Assembly (NCBI GenBank): GCA_949289345.1
Contig: CASENS010000126.1
Location: 1-37,422 of the forward strand
Origin: an uncultured Bacteroides sp.
GTDB taxonomy: Bacteria > Bacteroidota > Bacteroidia > Bacteroidales > Bacteroidaceae
Length of the DNA: 37,422 nt
Reading direction: 5' to 3'
A program made the position numbers and the translations under genes. Shown here piece by piece: positions 25,759-34,924 of this stretch; positions within the stretch are counted from its first letter, which is position 1, and the number at the start of each line of letters is the position of its first letter. The notes under the pieces were generated by a model, which ran no database searches, had not been told where the DNA came from, and was given only the letters and a program-made list of their open reading frames with translations.

Positions 25759-26922
25759 TTATAGTTCGACAATCTCTTCCGGGCAGTTGGTCAACTTTTC
25801 TATGCCATCGGTGGTTACTACCCACGAGTTCTCTATTCCTACCGGGCCTATGGTGGGAAGTACAATCTTTGGTTCTAACGCAAACACCATACCCGCCTCC
25901 AGTTCCTGTTTGATGCGGGGAGCTATGACCGGCGCTTCATTAATCTCAAGTCCAATGCCGTGTCCGATGAATTTGGCTTTCTGTTCAACTCCCATGAAAT
26001 AATCGGCAAAACCGGCTTTGTCAATGGTCTCAATAGCCAAGTCATACAGTTCCTCGCATGGTATGCCCGGCTTGGCTACAGTGGCAATTGCTGACTGCAC
26101 ATTCAGACATGCCTGATGGGCGGCATATGCCTCGTCCGGTAACTTCCCGATAGAAAACACACGGCTCATGTCGCACATGTAGCCATAAAAGTTCCCTCCT
26201 AAATCCACCATGACGCTTTGTCCTGGTTGTAGGAGGCTGCCGTTTGCTCCTCCCGGCAAGGACGGGTCAAGTCCTTTCCCTCCTAAGGCGAAATCGTATG
26301 GTGAAGGTGTCGCCGCATTGTCTCCGGCCAATACGCTCCCCATAAAAATTTCCATGCTGCGGCCAAATACGCGGAAGATGCCTAAACATCCTTCCAAACG
26401 CATCAGCCGTTCCACTTCGATGGAAAGTTGCAGGTCTGTCATTCCTGCCTTGTAAACCGAGGGTATCTGTTCGTAAGCTTTGGTATGGGCGATGCCCGAA
26501 CGCCGGAACATCTCGACTTCCATTTCCGTCTTTACACTGCGGGCCTGGCGAATGAGTGCGGTTCCGCAGGGTACGACTTCCGTTTCCGGGAAGCAGCTTT
26601 CCAGACGTTTGTATTCCCCATACGGCAGTTCATCACCTTCCAGCATCAGCTTGTGTGGCACGGGCAGTTCACATTCCTTCAGCAAGTCGGGTAATTGTTC
26701 TGGCTTGCGGATGGAAACGATGTGCTCACCTTCCAACGTTGAAGGGCGTTTTATGAACAAACGGGCGGGAGCGTTCAGCGGCAGGTACAAGTAACCGCTC
26801 ACGACTTGTCCAAACGTATAGATCAGATTGGCGTTGCATGTAATCAGTGCTGCGTCAATGCCTTGTTGAGCCATCAGCACACGTATTTTATCACGTCTCA
26901 GTTTTAATTCCGGTAATAACAT
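25759..26922 (-). CDS. M24-family metallopeptidase (Xaa-Pro aminopeptidase-like)
   Basis: A 387-residue protein with a creatinase-like N-terminal domain (about 1-140) and a pita-bread catalytic domain (about 150-387). The five metal ligands of the M24 family are visible in order: Asp in VDLGG, Asp in CDMSR, His in GHGIGLEINE, Glu in FALEPK and Glu in GIENSW. The combination suits cleavage of Xaa-Pro dipeptides or N-terminal Xaa-Pro bonds in the cytoplasm. There is no signal peptide. The gene is monocistronic with a -7 box at 26960-26967, and it ends flush against the DUF3843-like gene. Confidence 0.9.
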   Translation of the reverse strand: MLLPELKLRRDKIRVLMAQQGIDAALITCNANLIYTFGQVVSGYLYLPLNAPARLFIKRPSTLEGEHIVSIRKPEQLPDLLKECELPVPHKLMLEGDELPYGEYKRLESCFPETEVVPCGTALIRQARSVKTEMEVEMFRRSGIAHTKAYEQIPSVYKAGMTDLQLSIEVERLMRLEGCLGIFRVFGRSMEIFMGSVLAGDNAATPSPYDFALGGKGLDPSLPGGANGSLLQPGQSVMVDLGGNFYGYMCDMSRVFSIGKLPDEAYAAHQACLNVQSAIATVAKPGIPCEELYDLAIETIDKAGFADYFMGVEQKAKFIGHGIGLEINEAPVIAPRIKQELEAGMVFALEPKIVLPTIGPVGIENSWVVTTDGIEKLTNCPEEIVEL

Positions 26923-26959
26923 GTCTCTCTTGAATTTTTTTTGGTTTCTATTCTGCGTG

Positions 26960-26967
26960 CAAAGGTA
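26960..26967 (-). promoter_or_regulatory. -7 element of the M24 peptidase gene
   Basis: TACCTTTG on the minus strand fits TAnnTTTG, 38 bases before the ATG. A matching -33 is not obvious. Confidence 0.45.
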
Positions 26968-27061
26968 GCAAAATTCAGCTATAAATTATTTCCCTCATTA
27001 AAAATAGTCTTTTGCTTCTCTGTGTGTCGGATTATAAATAGCTTCTTTACACTGATGCATT

Positions 27062-27187
27062 TCATTCACAAAACAAACTTTCCGCCATGGCACGGATGTA
27101 CCCCATCACTTCGTTTTCGGACAAGGCTTCCGGACGCTTCACCGATTGTGACAAGGACTCTCCTTCGATACAGTCCATAACAAAAAT
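27062..27187 (-). pseudogene. Fragment resembling a Ser/Thr protein kinase domain
   Basis: The frame reads IFVMDCIEGESLSQSVKR, then PEALSENEVMGYIRAMAESL, then FCE and a stop at 27062. The pattern (VM-Y-xGxSLxxxVKxxGxLxExEAxxYIRxxAxAL) is that of the hinge/subdomain V-VIa region of bacterial Hanks-type kinases. Nothing kinase-like lies on either side: upstream (27187-27214) is a terminator hairpin and the frame ends abruptly. A 38-codon ORF from ATG 27176-27178 is possible, but I read it as a relic. Detection is by eye. Confidence 0.5.
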
Positions 27188-27214
27188 GCCTCCTACCTTC
27201 ACAGGCAAGAGGCA
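27182..27214 (-). terminator. Intrinsic terminator of gdhA
   Basis: On the minus strand, TGCCTC ... GAGGCA (stem bases 27209-27214 and 27187-27192, with an inner CCT/AGG pairing) is followed directly by TTTTT (27186-27182). It is 45 bases after the gdhA stop codon. Confidence 0.75.
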
Positions 27215-27258
27215 CTAAAAAACCACAAATACAAATACAACTAAACAAAGTTTCTTTA

Positions 27259-28596
27259 TCAGATAATGCCTTGTCCCATCATGGCATGAGCCACTTTCAT
27301 GAAACCGGCAATGTTGGCGCCCTTCACGTAGTTGATGTAGCCGTCGGGTTCGGTGCCATATTTCACACATTGGGCGTGGATGGCGTGCATAATGCCGTGC
27401 AACTTTTCGTCCACTTCAGCAGCGCTCCAACTGAGGTGCATGGCGTTTTGCGACATTTCCAGTCCGCTGGTGGCCACACCACCTGCATTGACTGCCTTGC
27501 CCGGAGCGTACATCATCTTGTGCTCGATGAAGAGGTCGATAGCTTCGGGTGTACAACCCATGTTGGATATTTCGCCTACGCACAGCACATGGTTGGCTAT
27601 CAGCTGGCGGGCATCGTCGCCATTCAATTCATTCTGGGTGGCGCATGGTAAGGCAATGTCCGCTTTAATTTCCCAAGGCCGTTTGCCAGGTACGAACTTG
27701 GCGCCTGGGAATTGCTCCACGTAAGGTTCTACAATGTCGTTACCCGATGCACGGAGTTCCAGCATATAGTTTATCTTCTCCCCGCTGATGCCGTCCGGGT
27801 CATATACATAACCGTCCGGACCGGATATGGTAACCACCTTGGCTCCTAGCTGGGTGGCTTTTGTGGCGGCTCCCCACGCTACGTTGCCAAAGCCGGAAAT
27901 AGCCACCGTCTTACCTTTGATGTCGATACCCTTAGTCTGCAACATCTGGTTGACGAAATACAATCCGCCGAAACCTGTTGCCTCCGGGCGTATCAATGAA
28001 CCGCCAAATTCCAGTCCTTTACCGGTGAAAGTTCCTGTAAATTCACGGGTCAGTTTCTTATACATACCGAACATATAGCCTACCTCGCGGCCTCCTACAC
28101 CGATGTCGCCTGCCGGAACATCCATGTCCGGGCCTAAATGACGCCACAGTTCCAGAATAAACGCTTGGCAGAAGCGCATGATTTCAGCATCACTTTTTCC
28201 GCGTGGCGAGAAGTCGGAACCACCCTTGCCGCCACCCATCGGCAATGTAGTCAGCGCATTCTTAAACGTCTGTTCAAAGCCCAAGAATTTCAGGATGGAG
28301 AGGTTCACCGAAGCATGGAAACGGATACCGCCTTTGTACGGGCCAATGGCGTTGTTGAATTGCACACGGTATCCCAAGTTGGTTTGCACTTCACCCTTGT
28401 CATCCACCCACGTGACGCGGAACGTAAAGACGCGGTCGGGTTCTACCAGCCGTTCGATAATTTTGGCTTTTTCAAACTCCGGGTGTTGGTTATACACCTC
28501 TTCTATAGAAAGAAGAACTTCACGTACGGCTTGCAGGTATTCAGACTCGCCGGGATGCTTAGCCTCCAAAGAGGCCATAATACGCTCAATGTTCAT
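27259..28596 (-). CDS. gdhA: NADP-type glutamate dehydrogenase
   Basis: A 445-residue hexameric-type enzyme joining ammonia to 2-oxoglutarate to form glutamate, a main nitrogen-assimilation route in Bacteroides. Substrate-site motifs are GPYKGGIRFH (Lys88) and the catalytic PMGGGKGGSDF (Lys124). The C-terminal Rossmann domain has SGFGNVAWG, and NAGGVATSGLEMSQN is also characteristic. I start at ATG 28596 (MNIERIMASLEAKHPGE), which gives the family length; the longer upstream frame crosses the promoter at 28646-28653. NADP preference is inferred from the short (about 445) hexameric type, not from a specific residue. Confidence 0.95.
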   Translation of the reverse strand: MNIERIMASLEAKHPGESEYLQAVREVLLSIEEVYNQHPEFEKAKIIERLVEPDRVFTFRVTWVDDKGEVQTNLGYRVQFNNAIGPYKGGIRFHASVNLSILKFLGFEQTFKNALTTLPMGGGKGGSDFSPRGKSDAEIMRFCQAFILELWRHLGPDMDVPAGDIGVGGREVGYMFGMYKKLTREFTGTFTGKGLEFGGSLIRPEATGFGGLYFVNQMLQTKGIDIKGKTVAISGFGNVAWGAATKATQLGAKVVTISGPDGYVYDPDGISGEKINYMLELRASGNDIVEPYVEQFPGAKFVPGKRPWEIKADIALPCATQNELNGDDARQLIANHVLCVGEISNMGCTPEAIDLFIEHKMMYAPGKAVNAGGVATSGLEMSQNAMHLSWSAAEVDEKLHGIMHAIHAQCVKYGTEPDGYINYVKGANIAGFMKVAHAMMGQGII

Positions 28597-28645
28597 ACTA
28601 TTATGTTTTAAAGGTCCTACAAACAAAGTGTTAGTAAATACAATG

Positions 28646-28653
28646 CAAATATA
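28646..28653 (-). promoter_or_regulatory. -7 element of gdhA
   Basis: TATATTTG on the minus strand matches TAnnTTTG about 50 bases before the ATG. The -33 is not convincing, which could point to an activator-dependent promoter. Confidence 0.5.
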
Positions 28654-28821
28654 GTGATATTTTTTGTATAACCTAAATTTTATGGAAATAAAATGCGCGA
28701 ATAATGAAAAAATGTCATTGCGTTTACAATCTTTAGCAAAGGAGGGAACTTTACTTCGCAAAAGGAACGCCTTTCTTTCGCCGTTTCCCAGTTCGCTTTT
28801 ATGTAATATTTGCCCGAAGTC

Positions 28822-28852
28822 TTGCTTTTCCGAGGGAAAAATGCGACTTTTG
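28822..28852 (+). promoter_or_regulatory. Promoter of the receiver/PEP-synthase-like gene
   Basis: TTG (28822-28824), 20 bases, then GACTTTTG (28845-28852), one mismatch from TAnnTTTG. The start of transcription would be about 15 bases before ATG 28873. Confidence 0.5.
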
Positions 28853-28872
28853 CCTCATTAATATAATGACGC

Positions 28873-31839
28873 ATGCTTAGTAAACTGAAATTGAACCTGC
28901 TTTACCTGAAGGATACGCAATTTGCCAACCTGATGACACGCCGTATCTTCAACGTGCTTTTGATTGCCAACCCTTACGATGCCTTCATGTTGGAGGATGA
29001 CGGACGCATCGAGGAGAAGATTTTTAATGAATATGCCTCCTTGTCTCTGCGCTATCCGCCCCGCTTCACACAGGCTACTACTTGCGAGGAAGCATTGCTG
29101 CACCTCTCGGCCTTGTCCTATGACCTCATCATCTGCATGCCGGGCACGGGCGATAACGAGAGCTTCGATGTGGCACGCCGCATCAAGGAAGCCTATCCGC
29201 ACATACCGATGGTGATATTGACTCCATTCAGCCACGGCATCACCGAGCGCATAGCCAACGAGGACCTCAGTCCGTTTGAGTACGTTTTTTGCTGGCTGGG
29301 GAACACCGATCTGCTGGTATCCATCATCAAGTTGATAGAGGACAAGATGAATTTGGAGCACGACGTGCAGGAAGTAGGCGTGCAGGCCATTCTGCTGGTG
29401 GAGGACAGCATCCGGTTTTATTCCTCCCTGTTGCCCAACCTTTACAAATTCGTGTTGCAACAGAGCCAGGAGTTCAGCACCGAAGCCCTCAACGCCCACC
29501 AACGCACGCTGCGCATGAGAGGACGTCCTAAGATTGTGCTGGCACGTAACTATGAAGAAGCCATCGGACTCTACATGAAATACAAGAACAACATTTTAGG
29601 AGTGATAACCGATGTGCGCTTTCCACACGCCGACCGGGGCGAGAAGGAGGCTTTGGCAGGCATACGCCTCTGTGCGGCCATCCGTAAGGAAGATCCTTTC
29701 GTGCCGCTCATCATCCAGTCGTCCGAAACGGACAACATGGCTTATGCCGCCAAATACGGAGCTGTCTTCATCGACAAGAATTCCAAGAAGATGGATGTGG
29801 ATTTACGGCGCATTGTATCGGAAAATTTCGGTTTCGGTGATTTCATCTTCCGCAATCCGGCCACAAAGGAGGAAATCGCACGGGTGCGCAATTTGAAGGA
29901 ACTGCAGAACATCATCTTTGCCGTGCCATCCGAGTCGTTCCTCTACCACATCAGCCGTAATCACATCAGCCGTTGGCTCTACTCCCGCGCCATGTTTCCT
30001 ATCGCTGAATTTCTCAAGCCTATTACTTGGAATGAATTGCAGGACATTGACGCCCACCGGCAAATCATTTTCGAAGCCATCGTGAAGTATCGCAAGATGA
30101 AGAATCAAGGCGTAGTGGCTGTGTTCAAGCGCGACCGCTTCGACCGTTATTCCAACTTTGCCCGTATCGGTGAAGGTTCTCTTGGAGGCAAAGGGCGTGG
30201 CCTGGCTTTCATAGACCACCTGCTGAAACGCCATCCAGAGTTCGATGAGTTCGATAATGCCCGTGTGGCCATCCCCAAGACTGTGGTGCTTTGTACGGAT
30301 GTTTTCGATGAGTTTATGGAAGCCAACAACCTGTATCAGGTGGCCTTGTCCGATGTGGATGACCATACCATCCTGCGTTACTTCCTCAAAGCGAAGTTGC
30401 CCGACCGCCTGGTGGAGGATTTCTTCACCTTCTTCGATGTCGTAAAGTCACCCATCGCCATCCGTTCCTCGTCCCTGTTGGAAGACTCGCACTACCAACC
30501 CTTTGCCGGCATCTATAATACATATATGATACCTTATCTGGATGACAAGTATGAGATGCTCCGTATGCTGAGCGATGCTATCAAAGGCGTGTACGCATCG
30601 GTCTATTTCCGAGACTCCAAGGCATACATGCAGGCCACGAGCAACGTCATCGACCAGGAGAAAATGGCCGTTATCCTACAGGAAGTGGTGGGTAACCAGT
30701 ACGGCGAACGCTACTATCCCAGCATGTCCGGTGTGGCCCGCTCGCTCAATTACTATCCTTTGGGAGACGAGCAGGCCGAGGAAGGCATTGTCAACTTGGC
30801 TTTGGGATTGGGCAAATACATCGTGGACGGAGGACTGACCTTACGTTTCTCGCCCTATCATCCCAACAAAATATTGCAGACCAGCGAACTGGACATTGCC
30901 TTAAAGGAAACGCAAACCCGCTTCTATGCACTCGACTTGCGCAATGCGGGACACGATTTTTCCATTGACGATGGTTTCAACCTGCTGAAACTCCATGTGA
31001 AAGAAGCCGATAAAGACGGTGCGCTCAACTATATCGCATCCACCTATGATCCTTATGACCAGATTATACGTGACGGAATCTATCCGGGCGGACGCAAAGT
31101 CATTACCTTTGCCAACATTCTGCAACACGATGTATTCCCGTTGGCACGTCTGCTTCAACTCTCTTTAAAGTATGGACAAGAGGAAATGCGACGTCCGGTG
31201 GAAATTGAATTTGCCGCCAACTTGAGTCGGGAGAAAGACAAAACCGGCACTTTCTACCTCTTACAGATACGTCCCATCGTAGAAAGCAACGCCATGCTGG
31301 ATGAAGACCTTACAGCCATACCGGATGCAGACCTTCTGTTACGCTCCAACAATTCGTTAGGGCAAGGCGTCATAGAGGATATTTACGATGTTGTCTATGT
31401 CAAGACAGACCATTATAGCGCATCGCACAATCAGGAAATAGCGTGGGAAATAGAAAAACTGAATCAACAATTCTTGGACGCAAAGCGGAATTATATTCTG
31501 ATAGGTCCGGGACGATGGGGAAGTAGTGACACATGGTTGGGCATTCCGGTGAAGTGGCCACACATCAGCGCGGCACGTCTCATTGTGGAAGCTGGACTGA
31601 CCAATTACCGGGTAGACCCAAGTCAGGGAACACATTTCTTCCAAAACTTGACTTCATTCGGCGTAGGCTACTTTACTATTAACGCCTATATGGATGACGG
31701 AGTCTACAACCAAGACTTCCTCAATGCCCAGCCGGCTGTACACGAAACGGAATACTTGCGCCATGTCCGTTTCACTCGACCGGCTGTGGTCAAAATGGAT
31801 GGAAAGAAAAAGCAGGGGGTGGTAATGTTGCCGGAATGA
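28873..31839 (+). CDS. Tandem receiver-like domains fused to a PEP/pyruvate-binding ATP-grasp domain
   Basis: A 988-residue soluble protein. Residues about 24-155 look like a degenerate receiver (LIICMPGTGD has no acceptor Asp). Residues about 170-315 look like an intact receiver: acidic pair Glu177-Asp178 in LLVEDS, acceptor Asp247 in GVITDVRF, and Lys302 in IDKNS. From about 430 to 800 comes a PPDK/PEP-synthase N-terminal domain (GSLGGKGRGLAF at 435-446, Arg531 in SPIAIRSSSLLEDSHYQPFAGIYNTY, LLQIRPI near 798). The C-terminal part (GPGRWGSSDTWLG near 877) is a conserved tail I cannot name. The swivelling phospho-histidine domain and PEP-binding TIM barrel of real PEP synthase are absent. So it is probably a regulated ATP-binding phosphotransfer or signalling protein, not a glycolytic enzyme. 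menA follows after 42 bases. Confidence 0.8.
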   Translation: MLSKLKLNLLYLKDTQFANLMTRRIFNVLLIANPYDAFMLEDDGRIEEKIFNEYASLSLRYPPRFTQATTCEEALLHLSALSYDLIICMPGTGDNESFDVARRIKEAYPHIPMVILTPFSHGITERIANEDLSPFEYVFCWLGNTDLLVSIIKLIEDKMNLEHDVQEVGVQAILLVEDSIRFYSSLLPNLYKFVLQQSQEFSTEALNAHQRTLRMRGRPKIVLARNYEEAIGLYMKYKNNILGVITDVRFPHADRGEKEALAGIRLCAAIRKEDPFVPLIIQSSETDNMAYAAKYGAVFIDKNSKKMDVDLRRIVSENFGFGDFIFRNPATKEEIARVRNLKELQNIIFAVPSESFLYHISRNHISRWLYSRAMFPIAEFLKPITWNELQDIDAHRQIIFEAIVKYRKMKNQGVVAVFKRDRFDRYSNFARIGEGSLGGKGRGLAFIDHLLKRHPEFDEFDNARVAIPKTVVLCTDVFDEFMEANNLYQVALSDVDDHTILRYFLKAKLPDRLVEDFFTFFDVVKSPIAIRSSSLLEDSHYQPFAGIYNTYMIPYLDDKYEMLRMLSDAIKGVYASVYFRDSKAYMQATSNVIDQEKMAVILQEVVGNQYGERYYPSMSGVARSLNYYPLGDEQAEEGIVNLALGLGKYIVDGGLTLRFSPYHPNKILQTSELDIALKETQTRFYALDLRNAGHDFSIDDGFNLLKLHVKEADKDGALNYIASTYDPYDQIIRDGIYPGGRKVITFANILQHDVFPLARLLQLSLKYGQEEMRRPVEIEFAANLSREKDKTGTFYLLQIRPIVESNAMLDEDLTAIPDADLLLRSNNSLGQGVIEDIYDVVYVKTDHYSASHNQEIAWEIEKLNQQFLDAKRNYILIGPGRWGSSDTWLGIPVKWPHISAARLIVEAGLTNYRVDPSQGTHFFQNLTSFGVGYFTINAYMDDGVYNQDFLNAQPAVHETEYLRHVRFTRPAVVKMDGKKKQGVVMLPE

Positions 31840-31881
31840 ATGTATGAAACTTCTGTATTCCTATATTAATTAAGATGGTTT

Positions 31882-32787
31882 ATGATACGTACCAATTCTC
31901 CAAAAGCGTGGTTGCTTGCCGCACGTCCTAAAACGCTGACTGCCGCTTTCATACCCGTATTGCTGGGTAGTGCCTTGGCTTTTTCCGACCGGATGTTCGA
32001 GACGGTTCCCGCTATGTTGTGCTTGCTGTTTGCTTTCTTCATGCAGATAGCGGCCAACTTCATTAACGACTTGCTCGATTTTCAGAAAGGAACCGACCGT
32101 GAGGATCGTCTTGGCCCTAAGCGGGTTTGTGCCGAAGGGTGGATAACGCTACGTGCGATGCGTAGGGGCATCTTTGTGACGTTGGCTTTTGCATGTTTGT
32201 GCGGTTTGGGAGTATTGTTTGCCACATGGGGTAACTTACCGCATGGAGGTTGGGAACTGGTGCTACTGGGAGTGTTATGTCTATTGTTCGCTTTTCTTTA
32301 TACAACGATATTGTCCTATTATGGATGGGGGGATGTGTTGGTATTGGTGTTTTTCGGATTTATTCCTGTAGGCGGCACTTACTATGTATTGGCCGGTATG
32401 CTCAACGTTGATGTCCTTTTGCTTTCTGTTATTTCCGGACTGGTAATCGATACACTTTTGACTATTAACAATTATCGTGATCGTGAACAGGATAAGATAA
32501 GTGGAAAGCTCACATTGGTGGCGCGCTACGGTGAACGGTTTGGCGCAGGCATGTACTTGGGGCTGGGTATGGCTGCTGTGCTTCTATGCATCGGGTTGGT
32601 ATTTACCGGACGATTGACGTGGATGGAGTTTGTTTGGGCGCCTTGTGTCTATTTCTATCTGCATAGCCTGACATGGCGCAAGATGGTACAGATGCGTGAG
32701 GGAGAAAAACTGAACAGCATATTGGGCGAGACTTCGCGCAATATGCTGTTCTTGGGGTTGTTGCTGAGCGTGGCTATAAGTAATTAG
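31882..32787 (+). CDS. menA: 1,4-Dihydroxy-2-naphthoate polyprenyltransferase
   Basis: A 301-residue UbiA-superfamily prenyltransferase of the inner membrane that attaches the isoprenoid tail in menaquinone synthesis. About eight or nine helices are predicted. The first Asp-rich motif is NDLLDFQKGTDREDRLGP (Asn62, Asp63, Asp66, Asp72, Arg76) and the second is NNYRDREQDKISGKLTL near residue 196, both in the MenA form. The RPKTLTAAFIPVLLGSALA N-terminus is also typical. It lies 42 bases after the receiver-fusion gene and may share its transcript. Its stop overlaps the convergent rfbB stop by four bases. Confidence 0.92.
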   Translation: MIRTNSPKAWLLAARPKTLTAAFIPVLLGSALAFSDRMFETVPAMLCLLFAFFMQIAANFINDLLDFQKGTDREDRLGPKRVCAEGWITLRAMRRGIFVTLAFACLCGLGVLFATWGNLPHGGWELVLLGVLCLLFAFLYTTILSYYGWGDVLVLVFFGFIPVGGTYYVLAGMLNVDVLLLSVISGLVIDTLLTINNYRDREQDKISGKLTLVARYGERFGAGMYLGLGMAAVLLCIGLVFTGRLTWMEFVWAPCVYFYLHSLTWRKMVQMREGEKLNSILGETSRNMLFLGLLLSVAISN

Positions 32788-33923
32788 CGTTTGCCGTACA
32801 TGCGTTCATAGTAATTCTGGTAGTCACCACTGGTCACTTCTTCTACCCACGGCTGGCTGTTCAGATACCATTCAATGGTTTTCACGATGCCTGTTTCGAA
32901 ACAGGTTTCGGGATACCAGCCTAATTCATTCTTTATTTTAGTAGGGTCAATGGCATATCGCTGGTCGTGTCCCAGACGGTCTTTTACAAATGTTATCAAG
33001 TCCTCGTTTATCCAGCTGATGTCAATTTGGCCGTCAGCTCCTTTTTCTTTCTTCTTCAATACTTCCCGGTAGGCAGGCTGCTCAGTCATCAGACGGTGTA
33101 TGGTAGCTATAGTCAGCTTTACTATTTCCAGGTTGGTTTTCTCGTTGTGTCCGCCTACATTGTATACTTCGCCTTCGCGTCCTTCACGCACCACCATGTC
33201 AATGGCTTTGCAATGGTCTTCCACATAGAGCCAGTCGCGTACATTGCTTCCATCACCGTATACAGGTAACTTTTTACCTTCCAGTATGTTCTTGATGATA
33301 AGTGGAATCAGTTTTTCGGGAAAATGATAGGGACCGTAGTTGTTGGAGCAGCGTGTAATGCTGACCGGCATCTTGTATGTATCACGGTAAGCCATAACTA
33401 CAAGATCCGCACTGGTTTTCGAAGCGCTGTACGGACTATGTGGGCAAAGTGGGGTTTCTTCGGTAAAATAGCCATCGGCACCTAATGAACCATACACTTC
33501 GTCTGTGGACACTTGGTGGTAGCGTACTCCTTTGCGCCACGTCGGATAGCCTTGTTCGTCCTTCCCGTTCACCCAAGCACGGCGGGCGGCGTCCAACAGG
33601 TTTTGTGTTCCCAGTATATTGGTTATCAAGAACAATTGCGGGTTCTCAATGCTGCGGTCTACATGGCTTTCGGCAGCGAAGTTCACCACGTAGTCAAACT
33701 TATAGCGGGCAAACAGTTCATCGGCCAATGCGCGGTCGCAGATGTCGCCTTTCACGAAAAAGCATCGTTCATCATCTATGTCTTGTGCAATGGTACCTAA
33801 GTTCCCGGCGTATGTCAAGGCATCCAGTATGACTACTTTGATGTCGTCATGCTTCGCCAAAATGTATTTGATGAAATTGGCGCCGATAAATCCGGCGGCT
33901 CCTGTTACAAGGTAGGTTTTCAT
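32784..33923 (-). CDS. rfbB: dTDP-glucose 4,6-dehydratase
   Basis: A 379-residue extended short-chain dehydrogenase that converts dTDP-glucose to the 4-keto-6-deoxy sugar. The NAD motif GAAGFIGANF is at residues 8-17. The STDEVYGSL segment contains the active-site Thr-Asp-Glu, YSASKTSADL the Tyr-X3-Lys, and RCSNNYGPYHFPEKLIPL the substrate loop. I use ATG 33923 (MKTYLVTG); the preceding in-frame ATG adds ten residues (MSYYIYYIYH) with no family support. It follows rfbA by 49 bases and probably shares its promoter. At 379 residues it carries an insertion around residues 275-300 compared with enteric RfbB (about 360). Confidence 0.94.
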   Translation of the reverse strand: MKTYLVTGAAGFIGANFIKYILAKHDDIKVVILDALTYAGNLGTIAQDIDDERCFFVKGDICDRALADELFARYKFDYVVNFAAESHVDRSIENPQLFLITNILGTQNLLDAARRAWVNGKDEQGYPTWRKGVRYHQVSTDEVYGSLGADGYFTEETPLCPHSPYSASKTSADLVVMAYRDTYKMPVSITRCSNNYGPYHFPEKLIPLIIKNILEGKKLPVYGDGSNVRDWLYVEDHCKAIDMVVREGREGEVYNVGGHNEKTNLEIVKLTIATIHRLMTEQPAYREVLKKKEKGADGQIDISWINEDLITFVKDRLGHDQRYAIDPTKIKNELGWYPETCFETGIVKTIEWYLNSQPWVEEVTSGDYQNYYERMYGKR

Positions 33924-33972
33924 ATGATATATATAATATATGTAATAAGACAATTAATGCTCACAAGTTGTT

Positions 33973-34845
33973 TTATTTGCGTGAAGCGGCCAGTTCCATC
34001 AGGTAATGGCCATATTCCGTTTTGCCGAGCTGTTCGCCCAAACGATGTAATTGTGAAGAGTCAATCCATCCTTTGCGCCAGGCAATTTCTTCAATGCAGC
34101 TCACGCGGAAACCTTGACGGTTCTGTATAGTGGCCACAAAATTGCTGGCTTCCAGCAAACTGTCGCAGTTACCCGTATCAAGCCAGGCAAATCCACGGCC
34201 GAAAAGTTCCACTTTCAGCGTACCTTCTTCCAAATAGAGCTTATTCAAATCAGTAATCTCATATTCACCACGTGCTGAAGGTTTCAGTGCGGCGGCTTTC
34301 TCGGTTACTGTCGCGTCATAGAAGTAGAGTCCGGGTACGGCATAATTGCTTTTCGGATGTTCGGGCTTTTCTTCCAAAGACAATACCTTGCCTGTCGTAT
34401 CGAATTCTACTACACCATAAGCTCGCGGGTCTTTTACATAATAGCCGAAAATGCACGCGCCTTTCTCAATGGAAGCGGCACGTCGCAACATGGCTGAGAA
34501 ACCTTGACCGTAAAACAAATTGTCACCTAATATCAGACAACCCGGTTCACCGTTTAGAAACTCGGCACCCAGTACGAAAGCTTGGGCTAATCCGTTGGGC
34601 TTTTCTTGAATTTTGTAGGAAAAAGACATGCCTAAATCTTTGCCCGTACCAAGCAGGTCGCGAAACATGGGAAGGTCACGCGGGGTGGAGATAATAAGCA
34701 CTTCACGGATACCCGCCAACATTAATGTAGAAAGCGGGTAGTAAATCATGGGCTTGTCGTAAACAGGCATTATCTGCTTAGAGATGGCCTTGGACAACGG
34801 ATAGAGACGAGTGGCGCTGCCACCGGCAAGAATAATTCCTTTCAT
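33973..34845 (-). CDS. rfbA: Glucose-1-phosphate thymidylyltransferase
   Basis: A 290-residue nucleotidyltransferase that makes dTDP-glucose from glucose-1-phosphate and dTTP, the first step to dTDP-rhamnose. The N-terminal signature [35 protein letters not shown] (residues 8-42) and the LGDNLFYG metal site are clear, as are [20 protein letters not shown] and FAWLDTGN. The length is usual. ATG 34845 is the start, because the strong promoter at 34925-34955 lies inside the longer upstream frame. rfbB follows; rfbC, usually part of the set, is not here. Confidence 0.95.
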   Translation of the reverse strand: MKGIILAGGSATRLYPLSKAISKQIMPVYDKPMIYYPLSTLMLAGIREVLIISTPRDLPMFRDLLGTGKDLGMSFSYKIQEKPNGLAQAFVLGAEFLNGEPGCLILGDNLFYGQGFSAMLRRAASIEKGACIFGYYVKDPRAYGVVEFDTTGKVLSLEEKPEHPKSNYAVPGLYFYDATVTEKAAALKPSARGEYEITDLNKLYLEEGTLKVELFGRGFAWLDTGNCDSLLEASNFVATIQNRQGFRVSCIEEIAWRKGWIDSSQLHRLGEQLGKTEYGHYLMELAASRK

Positions 34846-34924
34846 AAATCTTTCATATTTTAAATAAACAGGGAATATTAAGAAGGAGGACATTGCCTCA
34901 CGGCTCTCGTTGTTATTCAAGGGG

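Noticed and set aside
28597-28761. Longer N-terminus for GdhA
   Set aside because: It would start upstream of the -7 box, and the extra 55 residues are unlike any glutamate dehydrogenase.
28873-31839. Genuine PEP synthase or pyruvate phosphate dikinase
   Set aside because: Only the ATP-binding N-terminal domain is present; the catalytic His swivel domain and the PEP/pyruvate TIM barrel are missing.
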